A stretch of DNA of 64,000 nt from Chamaelirium japonicum (GCA_947650365.1 OX393554.1:33846704-33910703); one strand, 5' to 3'; shown: positions 23,175 through 44,400, counted from the stretch's first letter. A program made the numbers and translations. Notes: generated from the sequence alone by a model not told the origin.

Positions 23175-23493
23175 TTAAATATCCAACTCCGTGTTTGACA
23201 CCTCTAAGCATGATTAGAAAATTAGTGAAGACGATCAAGCTGGCTATAAATAACCCTTTGTCTCCCAACCAAAGTCGAGAGAGGATTAGGGTTGTGGTAT
23301 AGTACACACATGTGTCTACCCAATTGATGAATAGATTAAATATCCAACTCCGTGTTTGACACCTCTAAGCATGATTAGAAAATTAGTGAAGATGATCAAG
23401 CTGGCTATAAATAACTGTCTCCCAACCAAAGTCAAGAGAGGATTAGGGTTGTGGGATAGTACACACATGTCTCTACCCAATTGATGAACATAT
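23175..23493. repeat. tandem duplication, ~160-bp unit
   Basis: Copy one (23175-23335) and copy two (23336-23493) are nearly identical, apart from a few substitutions and a small deletion. Each contains GGCTATAAATAA, a TATA-like word, followed by GGATTAGGGTTGTG. No gene follows directly. Confidence 0.9.
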
Positions 23494-23674
23494 TATGTAC
23501 GTACTGTGTACATTATTAAGCTAGCTTCCATGAGGCTGTATCTTCTCATCGAGATGTTATGATCTTTAAGGGTTTGTAAATTGTCAGAAAGAAATGCCGG
23601 AGAGACGCTTCTTAGATAAAGAAATGCCTATTTCATGAAATTTGACCAAGTATTGTTTTTTAGGGTTTGTAGAT

Positions 23675-24865
23675 TGTTGGAAAGTATTAATTAGTTGTAA
23701 TTTGCATTTCAATTGAATTTTGACAATATAGGGAACATTCCTATTTGTAGGATCCTTCAAATTTGATGGTTATAAGGAGAAACCTCACCTAAGAAGGCTT
23801 GGAGTGTCGTCACCCCTTTTTCCCCTTTCCCTCCTGGATTAGAGTTTCATGACTCATCCTCTTAGCCTCCTCGGACCGCGGCGGCGGCTTCGAGGAAGCC
23901 GGGACTTGGGTACGAGCTGTTTTGGGGGTGGTTATTGGTCCCCCCTCTCCATCCCTTTGTACATAAAGGCTACTACAGCATCCGACGTTTTGTGCTCGTA
24001 GCAACCAAGTTGCGCGGCTCTTCCCCTGCTCAGTTGACAGCCCTCGCTCGGCATCGGGGGCGCAATCTCTTGCCGGGTGCAACTGGAGTGTCTGATCTGG
24101 CTCTGGTGTCGAGATTCTATGGGGAAAATTTTCATGCCATCTTGATCAAAAACATCACCCCATAATTCTTGATTGAATGAAGATGGTTTGTATATTGTAG
24201 AGATAGAGATTAGAAAAATAGAAATCGAGAGATTATATGGGGAGTTGTTGTTGAAGTTCAATCTTTCGACCTATATTTTCGAGCGAGAGATGTCACATGG
24301 TTTGCACTATAATGTATGTGAAAGAGGGGGATGAGTGTTTTCTTGACAGGCCGAGAGAAGCTTCTTACAATGAGGTTACACGGAGCAACTAGAAGAGCAG
24401 AAGAGAACTCTGGCTCTAGAATTCCCTCCTCTCTTGATAATTCACCTACTCCTTTTCTGTAGGCCATATATTGGGGTCCTTTTATAGCTAAAGTACGTGC
24501 TAACATGGAATGAAAATGTGATGGTGCTGACATGGCGCTGGTCCTGGACCTCCTCATTGGGTCCTTATTTTGGCTTCTGCTAGGCTCCAAATATGGCCCG
24601 CTCGGTCTGTGGGCCATCTACTGATGCTTTTTGGGCCTGTACTCATCATTCGGGCCGTTGCGTAGATCCAAATGGCCTAGTTGTAATTTTGGATAAACTT
24701 TGCACCCATAGTTACCCCATCCTAGTCGAGCCAGGGTCCTGTGGGTTGGTTGAGATCTCTTGGTGCAAAGAAGTCCATACAGAGCGGTGTGACTCAAGTT
24801 CGGACAGTCTCCGGTGCTACGGGGTTGGTAGGCTTGGGCCATTAGAGTCGTCAGAACATCCAACA
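23675..24865 (-). mobile_element. possible LTR, minus orientation
   Basis: The segment starts TGTTGG and ends CCAACA. It contains a good TATA box on the minus strand (GCTATAAAAGG, about 24479-24489) and lies beside a copia gag remnant on the same strand. No 5-bp target duplication (TAGAT versus CCTAG) and no partner LTR were found, so the limits are tentative. Open frames within it have no recognised domain. Confidence 0.35.
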
Positions 24866-24936
24866 CCTAGTAAAGAGGTTACCTTTAGAACCATAGTTCT
24901 TTTCCCAACGACTTTGGTGAACGAGGAGTTACCTAT

Positions 24937-25870
24937 TTATAGTGATTCATCTTCTGTTGTAGGTTTATATGTGGAGAAGGAACTCTTCACCCGCAGATAT
25001 GATGAGTAGCTCTCATGATATATCATCCGCCAATTTGCATGGTTGCTGACTATGGCCTTCGTCACAACCGATAAGAAGTAACAGCTTTGAGCCTCGTTCA
25101 CGTCGAACTTGTATTTTGGCTTTCGATTGGCTACGTTAAAATAGCACTCCTTAACTAGGGGACCTATTTTGTTGCACACAAAGCAATCTTCCTTTGATAT
25201 CTTCTTGAATTGGGTCTTGGAAGACATTTTTTTTTCAAAGGGATTAGAAAGCTAAGCCTTTTTTCTTGACAGACTTTCCCTCCTTTAGGTCCGACTTGCG
25301 TTTCAAATTAAAGGCTCACTCCATGATATTTTCTCTAAGACTGTTGTCCTCCGCTATATGAATTCGAGCTACTAAGTCCTTCAAGGTCATCTATTTTCTC
25401 TTGTGCTTCAAGGTTTTTTTGTACTCCTTCCATGAAGGAGACATCTTCTCGATGATAGTTGTCACTTGAAATCTTTCATAGATGGAGTACCCCTCCGCGA
25501 GGACCTAATGGATGGTAATAAGCAACTCCTCTAGCTGAGAGACCACACACTTTTCATCCTCCATTTTGAACTTCAGCAGCTTCCGGCCTTATGACAAATT
25601 AATTAAACTTCTTCGACCCCGCTTCCTCTGTGGAGTACTCTCCAAGGAGCTCCATAGATCTTTGGCAGTCTTACAAGTGAATGTCATATAACTCAGGGAT
25701 GAGGCAGGTCAAGATATAGTTCTTACACATGTACTACCTCTCACACAAGTCAATCTCAACTTGGTTCCTAGAAATATTAGAGGTATTGGACAATGTGGGT
25801 TTTTCATAGATTATCAGGTCTACCACTTTAAAAACGGTTAGGTAGAACCTAAGTTTCATTTGCTAACATT
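24937..25870 (-). pseudogene. degraded copia gag (UBN2-like)
   Basis: On the minus strand pieces in the correct order resemble copia Gag: ERYYMCKNYILTCLIPELYD, a block with KFKMEDEKCVVSQLEEL, EGYSIYERFQVTTIIEKM, SWKEYKKTLKHKRK, and a zinc-knuckle relic CFVCNKIGPLVKEC in which the usual histidine is not in place. Stops and frame changes separate the pieces. No pol sequence follows. It is an old truncated copy. Confidence 0.7.
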
Positions 25871-26590
25871 TAAAAAAAAAAATCATCAAATGGTTCGGGT
25901 TTCTAGCTTACTGTTCTTACTAAAGGTTTTATCCATCTCACTAAACATAGTGAAAATTATACAGATTAAAGCTTTCAGAATGTTGGGTTTTCTACAGTTC
26001 GATAGTAGCCAAGACGAGTGTATATATGGATAATAGAACTGTAAAGAACTAAAGAATATAGAACCTATCGGTTTGAAGAAGATGACATCGATGTTCATGT
26101 AATCATGATGCCCTGAAAGCTTTAAGCATCGCCGGCAAAGGTGTGCTTCAAATTCGAACGATAGCACCCCAGGGTTCAACGATAGTCATCCCAACTCTCC
26201 AGCACTAAGGACAGGACCGATAGGACTCTTAATGCATGTATTCTAGACGAAAAAGAAGAACAGAATGAGAGGAAGAATAATTTTTTTTTCTGTGTTGTTT
26301 TTGGTTTCCTTGGGCATCCTTATAGTGGCGTCCTCTACCAATGGTTACCCAACGAGCGAGTAAGGGACCGTTACTGGATGCAAAGACATAATTCTCATAA
26401 ATTTCGCAACGTTTAGATTTAACCCTGTAGCTTCTCAACATTAGGATTTAATCCTAGATCGATTACAGTGTTTCCTCATGAGCTAGCTACAAGTAACGTC
26501 TCCTCATTAGCCGCGATTACAGTGCCATCCTACATAAAATCCTAACTAAATGCTGCAGAGACACTTCTCTAAACTCAGAGCTACAACAAC
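25871..26590. other. intergenic DNA, nothing recognised
   Basis: Only short open frames without domain similarity. It may include the lost 5' end or LTR of the neighbouring copia remnant. Confidence 0.3.
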
Positions 26591-26593
26591 TTA

Positions 26594-26772
26594 GAGCAAT
26601 GCTATTCAGCCCGAAGGTTTTTCTGATTTCGCTCAGCCCGATTGATATGGCAGTGCAACTAGTGGTGTAAAAGACTTAAATATCACCAGTGGGTTTCAGC
26701 CACCAGTTGTAGGTTGCCATGTCAATCGGGCCGAAGAAATCGGGAAAACCTTCGGGATGAGTAGCATTTCTC
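26594..26772. mobile_element. stem-loop MITE (~180 bp)
   Basis: The arms are long inverted repeats. The left begins GAGCAATGCTATTCAGCCCG and the right ends CGGGATGAGTAGCATTTCTC; pairing extends about 55 bp inward with few mismatches. There is no coding capacity. Target duplication is unclear. Confidence 0.65.
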
Positions 26773-27064
26773 TTCAATATAGAAACTCATCACTGTCAAG
26801 ATGCAACACAAACATTATATGAAAATTTCTAAAAAAATCCAATGCTATCTTGACATAACATAAACTGATCACTGCTGTCTATTTGAGCGACAGTTGGGAC
26901 TGATTGTGATTCACTGAACTGGGTTGGGTGCAACGGACGGCGGTGATCGGACCATGCAGGCCAAGTTGGCAACCAAAAGTTGGCAAAGTTGTTGGCAGAC
27001 TATACAGCACTGCTCCTTGGGCCTTTGTCGGGTTCCAGCGACCGGCTAGGGACCATGGATTTTC

Positions 27065-27245
27065 ATAGGGGTGGCAGCGGGTTGGGTTTGGGTCGGACCC
27101 TAACCCTATCCATTCCAATACCCATTCGGATACGATAGGTTCCATACCCAATTAATACACATTTGGCTATAAGTGGGTTCATACCCGACCCATACCCATT
27201 CTGATTGGGGGGGGGGGGGGTGTATGGACCCATACCCATTCCGGT
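27065..27245. repeat. GGGTTGGG/CCCATACCC-rich element fragment
   Basis: It starts TAGGGGTGGCAGCGGG, like hAT-like MITE ends elsewhere in the window, and holds repeated CCCATACCCATTC phrases and a 14-G run (27207-27220). The opposite end was not found. Confidence 0.4.
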
Positions 27246-27520
27246 TTAACTCCTCTCCACTGATTATCGTCTCTCCTATGGTCGCTGATGTTTTTGGGGG
27301 GCAACAAGTGGAGAACCAAATTTCAATGGCCATGATTTATGGTTATGGGATGAACCCTATAGGTGGCTGCCACCACCATCGGTCACCGGTTACTGCCGCC
27401 GCCAGCCACCACCCCACCGACAATTGGCCGGCGGCGTGAGCGGCTCGGGTTCATCCCATGGTCATATATCGTGGTCATTGAAATTGGGATCGCCACATGT
27501 TCCAAAGCGTCAGTGGCCCA

Positions 27521-27962
27521 TAGGTAGGGCGGTTAATGGGTCGGGTTCAGATCGAGCTACCCCATGCCTAGGCCCGGCTCGGCCCAAACTTATGAGTGAG
27601 ATCTCATATCCGGCTCGGGCCCAAATTAAAATTTTTGGACTTGGCCAAAATCCGACCTGAAACTATTTTATAAAGCCCAAGTCTGAACGGGGCCCAAATT
27701 AAACCAACACTTCTAACACGGTATATACCTAAATATTTTTTTTATTCTCTCTCTCGATCACACAATAATAGTAAAAAATAGTATTAATTATGATATATAT
27801 TAAAAGAATATTTGTAAAGTGGGCACTTTAAAAATTATGTATTTATTTCTGTCAAACTTTTTTAATGTATATATTGTATATATAAAAAAAATTTCGGACT
27901 GTGGTTCGGACTTGGGGCCGGATTAGTGATGGTCTATAGTCAGGCTTGAGTCGAGCCCTACC
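27521..27962. repeat. GGGCC-rich hAT-like element fragment
   Basis: Left part TAGGGCGGTTAATGGGTCGGG and right part GGCTTGAGTCGAGCCCTACC are imperfectly inverted and enclose GGCCCGGCTCGGCCC-type words and an AT-rich middle. It lies about 330 bp upstream of the AP3 start codon and may form part of its promoter region. Confidence 0.4.
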
Positions 27963-28290
27963 CGGTGTGGGGGTGGTTCGGTAGAGGGTGAGCCATTCTT
28001 AAACTGGCACGACATCCCACGCTGCAGGTCGCAGTACCCGCCAATCCTTTCACGGATTCGGAAAGACTTCCACTTCTGTAAGTGCTATAGCTTTCTGCAC
28101 CCCCTCCCCAAAATAGCATCCCTTGCTTTTCCCCTCGGTCCGAATCACCCACCCAACAGTACTGCTCGGCTGTTGGCCTGCTGCTGCTGTTTAATAGCCT
28201 CCTCCCCACTTTCCCTTTCTCTTCCCCCGGCCTCTAGAGAGAGAGAGTGGTTCAGAGTTAGAGAGAGTGAGAGGGAGGGAGAAGGGAGAG
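27963..28290 (+). promoter_or_regulatory. AP3 upstream region and GA-rich leader
   Basis: From about 28236 to the start codon the plus strand is GA-rich (GAGAGAGAG words), typical of a plant 5' leader. I found no clear CArG box (CC[A/T]6GG) and no strong TATA box here. The closest TATA-like word is TTTAATAG near 28190. Confidence 0.4.
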
Positions 28291-37316
<9,026 letters not shown>

Positions 37317-37919
37317 AGCTGCGCCGGCCAGACGAGGGCGTGCCCTCATGATGGGCAGAGGGTGGTATGCTATGGTGACTCATGCTAAACTAGTAGTAAT
37401 ATGCTTTGCTTTATGGAGTAGTTCTTTGCTTTAATTTGAATCCTTGGGACTCAGTTGGTGCAATGTGACTCAATGCTATATGTTGCTGTTTATTTCTTGT
37501 CTAAATATTTTACCCTTAACCCATATCTTTTTCTTTTAACTTATCTTAAAATGGTATTATAAAAAATGCTTAAATAGTCGTACTCAAAAAGGATTATTAG
37601 AAGTGGCCATCTAACAGTCACGAGGTGAGATGACACTGATTTGGTTTTCTCGTGGCCAGGGAACCCATCATTAAGATAGCTAGGTTCGTTAAAATCCTAT
37701 CGGCTAGCATTAGTCAAGGGTGGACCTCAGTGGCGATTAGACAAACAAAACAAAGGTGATGAGTCCTGGGTCTACATCCACCGATGAGATTAAATGTATG
37801 ATGGAAACCAAACAGCACCAATGCTTGGGATTTTTCACGACTAAATGCTCTTTGCTAAATATGGCAATCTGAATCGGGTTTAAACTCAATTGTCAGATTA
37901 CTGTGTATAATTATTTTTT
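37317..37919. other. AP3 3' flank
   Basis: Downstream of the TGA stop. No clear AATAAA polyadenylation signal was found; AT-rich words near 37490-37570 could serve. No gene is present. Confidence 0.4.
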
Positions 37920-38855
37920 TGGATTATCGGTAACTAATCCCTAACGGAATAAATTTTTCATGTAAAGAACAGTGAAATATTGTTGATTACGTTATGTGCT
38001 TCCATTTGAAAAATATCTATTTTACCCCTACATGCAATTGTACAAGAAAGTCACATAGAGAGTAAAATTTTGATAATAAAGGGAAACAATTGCTACAATG
38101 ATTTCATTATAGCAATTTTTTTTTAAAAAAATAAGATTTTATAAAAAAATTTGCAACAGTGATTTCACTGTAGTAAAAGTAACAATTTGATAATAAAGAG
38201 AAACAATTGCTATAATTCGGTAATAAAGAGCAACAATTGCTTTCACTACTGTATCAATTGTTACTCTTTATTATTGAATTGTTGCTCTTTGCTCACTATA
38301 ACAAAAAGCTACAAGTTGCTACAGTTATTTCACTTTAGGAAAAATAAAATTAAATATAGTTTCACAAGCAAAAAAAAATTTAAACAAGTTTTCACAAAAA
38401 AAAAATGACTACAATAATTTTACTGTAACAAGAGCAACAATTCGGTAATAAAGAGCAACAATTGTTTTCGCTGTAACAATTGTTGCTCTTTAATACCAAA
38501 TTGTTGCTCTTTGCTCACTGTAACAAAGAGCAACAATTCGGTACTAAAGATCAACAATTGCTATAGTGATTTCATGGTAGTAATTTTTTTTTTAAAAAAA
38601 AGATTTCTCAAAAACAAAATTACAATAGTTATTTTATTGTAGCAAGAGCAACAATTCGGTAATAAAGAGCAACAATTGCTACAGTAATAAAGAGCAATAA
38701 AATGATAGTTTTATCATTTAAAGATAAAGAGGAGAAAAGCCAACTGATGAACCTCTAAATGCATCTTTTTCAGAAAGGACTTGGTGCAAATAGGGATATT
38801 TTGGTGTCCTTAGCGCTAACCCGATCCTTTGTCAGGGACCTATGACTAATTTTCT
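37920..38855. repeat. hairpin-rich element, second copy
   Basis: Many short inverted repeats resembling GCTACAGTGA/TCACTGTAGC and AAGAGCAACAATT/AATTGTTGCTCTT. Outer ends TAACTAATCCCTAACGG and CAGGGACCTATGACTAA are imperfectly inverted. It is related to the copies at 33.25 and 60.2 kb. Confidence 0.6.
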
Positions 38856-38884
38856 TTCTTTTTTTTTTGTCAACAAAAAATAAT

Positions 38885-39092
38885 CCATATATATCTGAAA
38901 GTGAATAAAGATATAAGCAAAAATATCACTAGACATGAGGAGACCAAGAGAGATGGGAAAATCCTTGAAGCGGGTGCGATAGCGAACATGATCCTTGGGT
39001 TCACTAGCTAGCTAGTCAGCAGCCTGATTGCCTTTATGATGAATATGAGAAAATCGGACAGCCATTAGCTTTTGAAGAAGAGCTCGGATGTC
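38885..39092 (-). pseudogene. LINE-type RNase H remnant
   Basis: The minus strand reads LLQKLMAVRFSHIHHKGNQ followed by AAD, a stop where Trp is expected, then LASEPKDHVRYR. This matches the C-terminal RNase H motif (H...N..AD.LA) of plant retroelements. It is only about 70 codons and broken. Confidence 0.5.
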
Positions 39093-39289
39093 AGATTACT
39101 ATGTATAATGGAAACCAAAAAATAATTTTTTTCTTCTAACTAAACATACTTCAAGAATGATGATAATTTGAGGTCGGAATTCATTAATCGAATGTTGCGT
39201 GTGACATACTAAAAGTCACCCATAAATGAGCTCGCATTGTTCGTATTATAAAATTGCAAAGGCTAACTACTCAATTTGAAACTCCCAAG

Positions 39290-40640
39290 ATAAAAATGAG
39301 TGAGACATTCAATGAGTTCTATGCTAAATTGATTGATATTGTGAACTCTTGTTTTGCCTTAGGAGAGTCTATTCTAACTCTAACTTGTGCGTAAAATTAT
39401 TAGATCCTTACCTGAGTGGTTTCGACATAAGGTAATAACAATATAAGAGTATAAGAATGTTAATTCTCTGAATTTTGAGGATCTTGTTAGAAATCTTAGA
39501 ACATATGAAGATGTGGTGCCTTCTTTGAAAAAGATCAAAGAAGTTGCTTTTAAAGCCTCCAAAAGTGATTTGGAAGATTCCAAATATGAGCAATATGTGC
39601 ATTAATTCAATTTTTTTTAAAAAAAATAATGATTTTTTTATAGAAACGGGTAATTCTTCAAGGAATAATTCAAGATTCGGTGATTAAAAAAAAATACAAT
39701 GGACCCTAAAGCCCTTAAGAAGAAAAATATGATAATATAAACCAAAGAATTAATGATTTTGAAGAACTTGAAGGTCAATGTTTCAAGTTTTAGGTTTTGA
39801 ACATATGCTCAATGAGTGTTCTACCAAATTTTCTATTTGCCAAGATAGAGCAATGAAACCGACTTGGGATGATTCTGATTCTTAAGCAAATGATGAGGAT
39901 AATAAATCTGTTGGTGAACATGCAAATTTCACTGTTTTTAATGTTTTTTTTTATGATTCTAATATTTCTTCGAGATCTTCTGATAGTTCTAATTTTTAAC
40001 ATGATGATGATGACATTGAACACAAAAAATTCAATCTAAAAGAAATGGATAAGGCTACATATGAAAAGCGCTCAAGTTGCATAAATTAAATTTGAAGCTT
40101 AAATTAAAAAAATTAATGATTTGATTTTAAGCATAAGCATGATGAATCTATGGTGAGCTCTTTTCATCAAGATATTTCTTATATGTCTGATCACATCACT
40201 AAACGTGAAGATGAACTAAAAATCTTATCTGAGGAGAAAACAAAGCTTGGTTTTAAGAATAACACCTTAAAAGAAAATTTAAAAGCATCGGAATATAAAA
40301 TGGTAAGTCTTGAGTTGGAGGTTATAAATATAACCAAAATTCTTGATAAGTCCAATGCTTTGGTTAAGAAACTTTCAAGTATAGTATAACAAATTTGAAT
40401 AAAGTTCTTAACTCCTTTAAGAATGATAGTGACAAAAGAGGACTTGGATATATCAATGATGTGATGACTCTTTCGTCCAAGACTCTGTTTGTTCATGCCA
40501 AGAAATCTTCTTAAAATCATATTGATTCTACTCATACTTCAAATGAGTGCTTTGAATAAAATCTATCATTATACTCATTGTGGTAGGAAAATTCATCTTA
40601 TGGATTATTATTGTCGTCTGTGGAGGAAAAAGATTGTGTA
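39290..40640 (+). pseudogene. degraded copia gag, plus strand
   Basis: Pieces in order: TFNEFYAKLIDIVNSCFALG, NFEDLVRNLRTYEDVVPSLK, a zinc-knuckle relic near 39790 (HMLNECSTKF), an acidic Ser-rich stretch, a coiled-coil-like segment at 40150-40389 (MVSSFHQDISYMSDHI...) and a second zinc-knuckle relic (HYTHCGRKIHLMDYYC) near 40560. The layout resembles copia Gag proteins with an extended coiled coil. Multiple stops and frameshifts show it is dead. Confidence 0.7.
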
Positions 40641-40879
40641 AGAATATAGATTATGGAAAACCACATATTGTCCAATTCTACATCAACACCTAGCAAGTCT
40701 TTGAAAAAGAAGAAGACTATTCCACCCTAGAAATCATTCACTCATATATGATCTTTCACTTCTTTCATGAGATCATCGATCCTACATCCATGTTGATTAG
40801 GAAAGATGAAATTGGTGCCTGACTTTTCGAGATTTGCTTTGACTATCATGGATAGTCATATCTTAGGAAATCTAATGGT

Positions 40880-40985
40880 GTGTTTGTGGGTGCAAAATCT
40901 TGCTAACGTACAACAGTAGGACCCGCCAGTCCTGTCTGAGGACCAGTTTTAATATCAATGTGGGGGTGTGAGTCAAATTTTTAGA
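40880..40985. repeat. LTR and foldback fragments
   Basis: 40882-40940 resembles the start of the LTR at 45732 (GGTGCAAAATCTTGCTAA, GGACCCGCCAGTC). It is followed directly by a fragment of the GTGGGGGTGTGAGTCAAATT foldback family. Confidence 0.5.
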
Positions 40986-41324
40986 AATATCAAATTTTCT
41001 AAAAATCGACAGGCTAATGATGGTTGTAATCGTGCATCCGATCATCGCATCCGATTACAGCGCACCGTGGGACATGACATCGACGGCCAGGAATTGCCAA
41101 CGGCCAGGATTCACACCCCATCAATGGCATTCACTTATATGATATCCCTCGCAAGTGAGACATTCAACCATTGAGGTGGCTGAATGTCATTTCGTCTATA
41201 CAAGTGTATCTCCAATTTGAGAGAGTGGGGGAGTGGCATCCACTCACATATCCTTGAGTTGGCAGATGACGTTCTACAAATTTGGAAGATGCGAAATTGG
41301 AGAACCAATTTTCTCGAAGGGGGA

Positions 41325-41757
41325 TGGGTTGATACATGACCGGGCGCATAGAGATGGACTGCCACGTGTGGAGGTTGTAGGAGTGGTTATGTTGGTTGGT
41401 TGTAGGTTGGTTGTATAGAGTGGTTATGTGGGATAGTTATAGGGGTGGTTGTATGAAGTAGTTATGTTAATTATTGAGGCATGTGTGAAGTGGGTTATGT
41501 GTTGTTAGTTATGTGTGGGAGAGTGGTTGGTGTGATGTATGTACCGAAGTAATGAAAAGAGGGGAATAACAAAGTTGATGTTTCATCTTATCTATTCTCT
41601 GAATTCCTCTCTCTACATATATATAATGCTCTAAATCCCTCTAGATCTTTCTTTCTCTCTCAAACTCTCTCTATCAATCGTTGTCTTCCCCACTAATCTC
41701 TATTTGTCTCTCTATCCTAATTCTTTCTATTTTGATTTGTACAATTAGTACATGTCA
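41325..41757 (+). repeat. copia-like LTR, copy 1
   Basis: It begins TGGGTTGATACATGACC after the purine tract CTCGAAGGGGGA, so it is a 3' LTR. It ends ...AGTACATGTCA. It is followed after one base by copy 2. Confidence 0.65.
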
Positions 41758-41758
41758 A

Positions 41759-42183
41759 TGTTGATACGTGACCGAGAGCATAAGGATGAACTGCCACATA
41801 TGGAGGTTGTACGAGTGGTTATGTGGGTTGGCTGTAGGTTCGTTGTATGGAGTGGTTATGCGATATGGTTATAACGTGGTTGTGTGAAGTAGTTATGTTA
41901 ACTATTGAGGGGTGTGTAAAGTGGGTTATGTGTGGGAGAGTGGTTGGTGTGATGTTGTATTTATATGTACTGAAGTAATGAAAGGAGGGGAATAACGAAG
42001 TTGATGTTTCATCTTATCTATTCTATAAAGCTAGCGCTCATTCTCTCTATAATGCTTTGAATCCCTCTTTCTCTCTCTCTCTATTAGTCTCTGTCTTCCC
42101 TACTAATTTTTATTTACCTCTCTATGATCCTTTCTATCTCTAATTCTCTCTATTTTTATTTGTACTCAATCTAGTAAATATCA
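41759..42183 (+). repeat. copia-like LTR, copy 2 (5' LTR)
   Basis: It begins TGTTGATACGTGACC and ends ...AGTAAATATCA, directly followed by TTGGTATCAAAG, a diverged tRNA-Met primer-binding site. It is the 5' LTR of an element whose 3' LTR is at 44034. Confidence 0.65.
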
Positions 42184-44033
42184 ATTGGTATCAAAGTAGT
42201 GATCCTGCTTTGGCTGAAGAAACGAGACTCAAATTTGGAGAACGTCAAGATTAGCACGTCAACATATTGTGTCCATGCCCCTAAATATATGCTAAATCAC
42301 GATATTTTTACATTAAAGTATTCTAATTAAGTATATTTATATGACTTGCAAGAAAAGAGGCACAAGCAACAAAAGAGCAGTTTCGAGTTAAGTTTGATGG
42401 GAATCAAAGCTAAGAGCAACCCAAAGAAGAACTCGTCTTCAAAGACAACCTCCACATACAGATCCCACAGACAGAGAAATCTCGACCATCGATCGATCGG
42501 TCGCAAAGCCCGATCGATCGGCCGCTACCTTCTCCGTAGGCAGTATAAGAATGCCATGACTGATCGATCGGCCATGACCATTTGAGGTCCCCGACACTCT
42601 AAACTGTACTGTCAAGATCACCCGGGACAACTATTAATCGCCTACTCTCCGACGCCTATATATATGCCTTCTATTGAAGAAAACCCATCCGTTTGTTGCT
42701 TTATAAATCGTCATCCTTGGGAGGAAGATCAAGAAAGAAGAAGAAGAGGAGCCGCCATGGATCTTCGTCATCCCCCATCAAAGCCTTCGTCGTCACCACC
42801 ACTATGAGTGCCTAAAGTCATTCTAGAAAGCCCTATCTTTTGCTCTAGTTCTATTTATATACTTTTAGGATTTTGTTATTTTAATTGGAGAATAGCATGA
42901 TAAACATATTTAAATTTTGTATTTCATTGTTCGTTCCTTCGTCTTGCATGCTTTTATTGTGAAATCCATAATGTAGGAATCGAATAAATCGTATCTTTGT
43001 CTTGGTCTGCTTTTAATGTTTTTTACCATCTCTTAAGAAATGCGCCATGATTAGAAAGATGGTTCGTGTCCCAAAAAAATGAACCGTGCTAAACTAAAGA
43101 TGGCGCATGCCATGTGCGTGATGATAAAATATCTTTTGTTCGATTTATTATCCTTCTATGAGATGAGTTATGCCAAGGAAAGATGATTTGTGTCTCAAAA
43201 GACGGATTGTGTCGACTAAGGATAATTCATACCGTCGAAGGTAATAACCCTGGTTGAAATTCTATTATGATTTCTAATCATAACGGATCGAAACACTCCA
43301 TTAATGGAATTAACAAACCCTAATTGAGATAAATATGTGGTGGATTCTCCACCCTAGATTCTTCCTACTCTATTTCTGTCCTTAGCTTAATTGCTTAATA
43401 TTAGTTTTATTTAATTTTATAAATCATCACACAACCCTCCTTTTTTAATTGCTTTAATCCTTTGAGTTAGATTCAAGTTACACAATCGTTATCGCTGAGG
43501 ACGATACCGGTATTTAACTCTATAACTACAAATGATTGGGCTAAAGATACCACTGTGATCAGAGATGATCACATCATCTCCCAACCCAAGGAGATGTCCA
43601 TCCGACAGTCTCGCATCATCGTTGAACTCCGAGAAAACACCCCTCACCAGAATCAAATCCTTTGAGATATGAGCTGTCTTATCAAGAAGGAAATTAAACA
43701 CGTTCAACTTTTGCGAGCGATGGATCGTGAAAGAGATGAGAATTCCACAAACCCTTTTGTCAACATACCAGACGAAGCGGAGCCGAAGAATGAGATCGCT
43801 AAATGGATTTTATCCAAAGACCCTGCCAACGAAGTCCAATTTATCACCAAAGACACCTCTTGAGAATGACGAGGTCTATCTTATGACAGAATCCGAGTGA
43901 TTCCCCGTTTACAACAAGGCTCATTTGATCATTCTTGAGATGCTCGAGATGAGTGGTGACGTGATCGTGACTGGAGGGCACTTTTGGGCTGCTATTGATG
44001 CGAAATTGGAGGACCAATTTCCTTGAAGAGGGA
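42184..44033 (+). mobile_element. internal region of a non-autonomous copia-like element, with nested gypsy-type LTR
   Basis: Only the first ~85 bp after the primer site and the last ~40 bp before the purine tract belong clearly to the copia-like element. No pol domains are present. The middle is occupied by a gypsy-type LTR and its leader. The short frame at 43669-43863 has no recognised domain. Confidence 0.5.
42270..43484 (+). repeat. gypsy-type LTR nested in the copia-like element
   Basis: It starts TGTCCATGCCCCTAAATATA and ends GTTACACA. A TATA box (CTATATATATGCC) is near 42655. It is followed by ATCGTTATCGCTGAGGACG, a diverged version of the primer-binding site typical of Athila/Tat gypsy elements. 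It contains repeated CGATCGATCGG words (42480-42580). Confidence 0.55.
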
Positions 44034-44400
44034 TGGGTTTATATGTGACCGGACGCATAGGGATGGACTGTCACGCGTGGAGGTTTTACGGGTGGTTATG
44101 TGCGTTAGTTGTATGGAGTTGTTATGTGGGATGATTATACGGTGGTTGTATGAAGTAGTTATGTTAACTATTGAGGGGTGTTTGAAGTGGGTTATGTGTG
44201 AGAGAGTGGTTGGTGTGATGTTGTATTTATATGTACTGAAGTAATAAAAGAAGGTGAATAAGGAAGTTGTTTTATCATTATCTAATCTTGGAAGCCCTCT
44301 TTCTCTACAATTCTCTGAACCTCTCTCTCTCTCTCTCTCTCTCTCAATCACATATCACTCACCTCCAACCAATAATGGCGAGAAGTGTTATACATCTAAA
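44034..44400 (+). repeat. copia-like LTR, copy 3 (3' LTR, truncated)
   Basis: It begins TGGGTTTATATGTGACC after the purine tract CTTGAAGAGGGA and follows copies 1 and 2 until about 44300, then diverges after a (CT)n run (44322-44345). Confidence 0.6.

Noticed and set aside
24592-25009. 138-aa open frame on the plus strand
   Set aside because: No recognisable domain. It lies in probable LTR DNA with a minus-strand TATA box and next to a minus-strand gag remnant.
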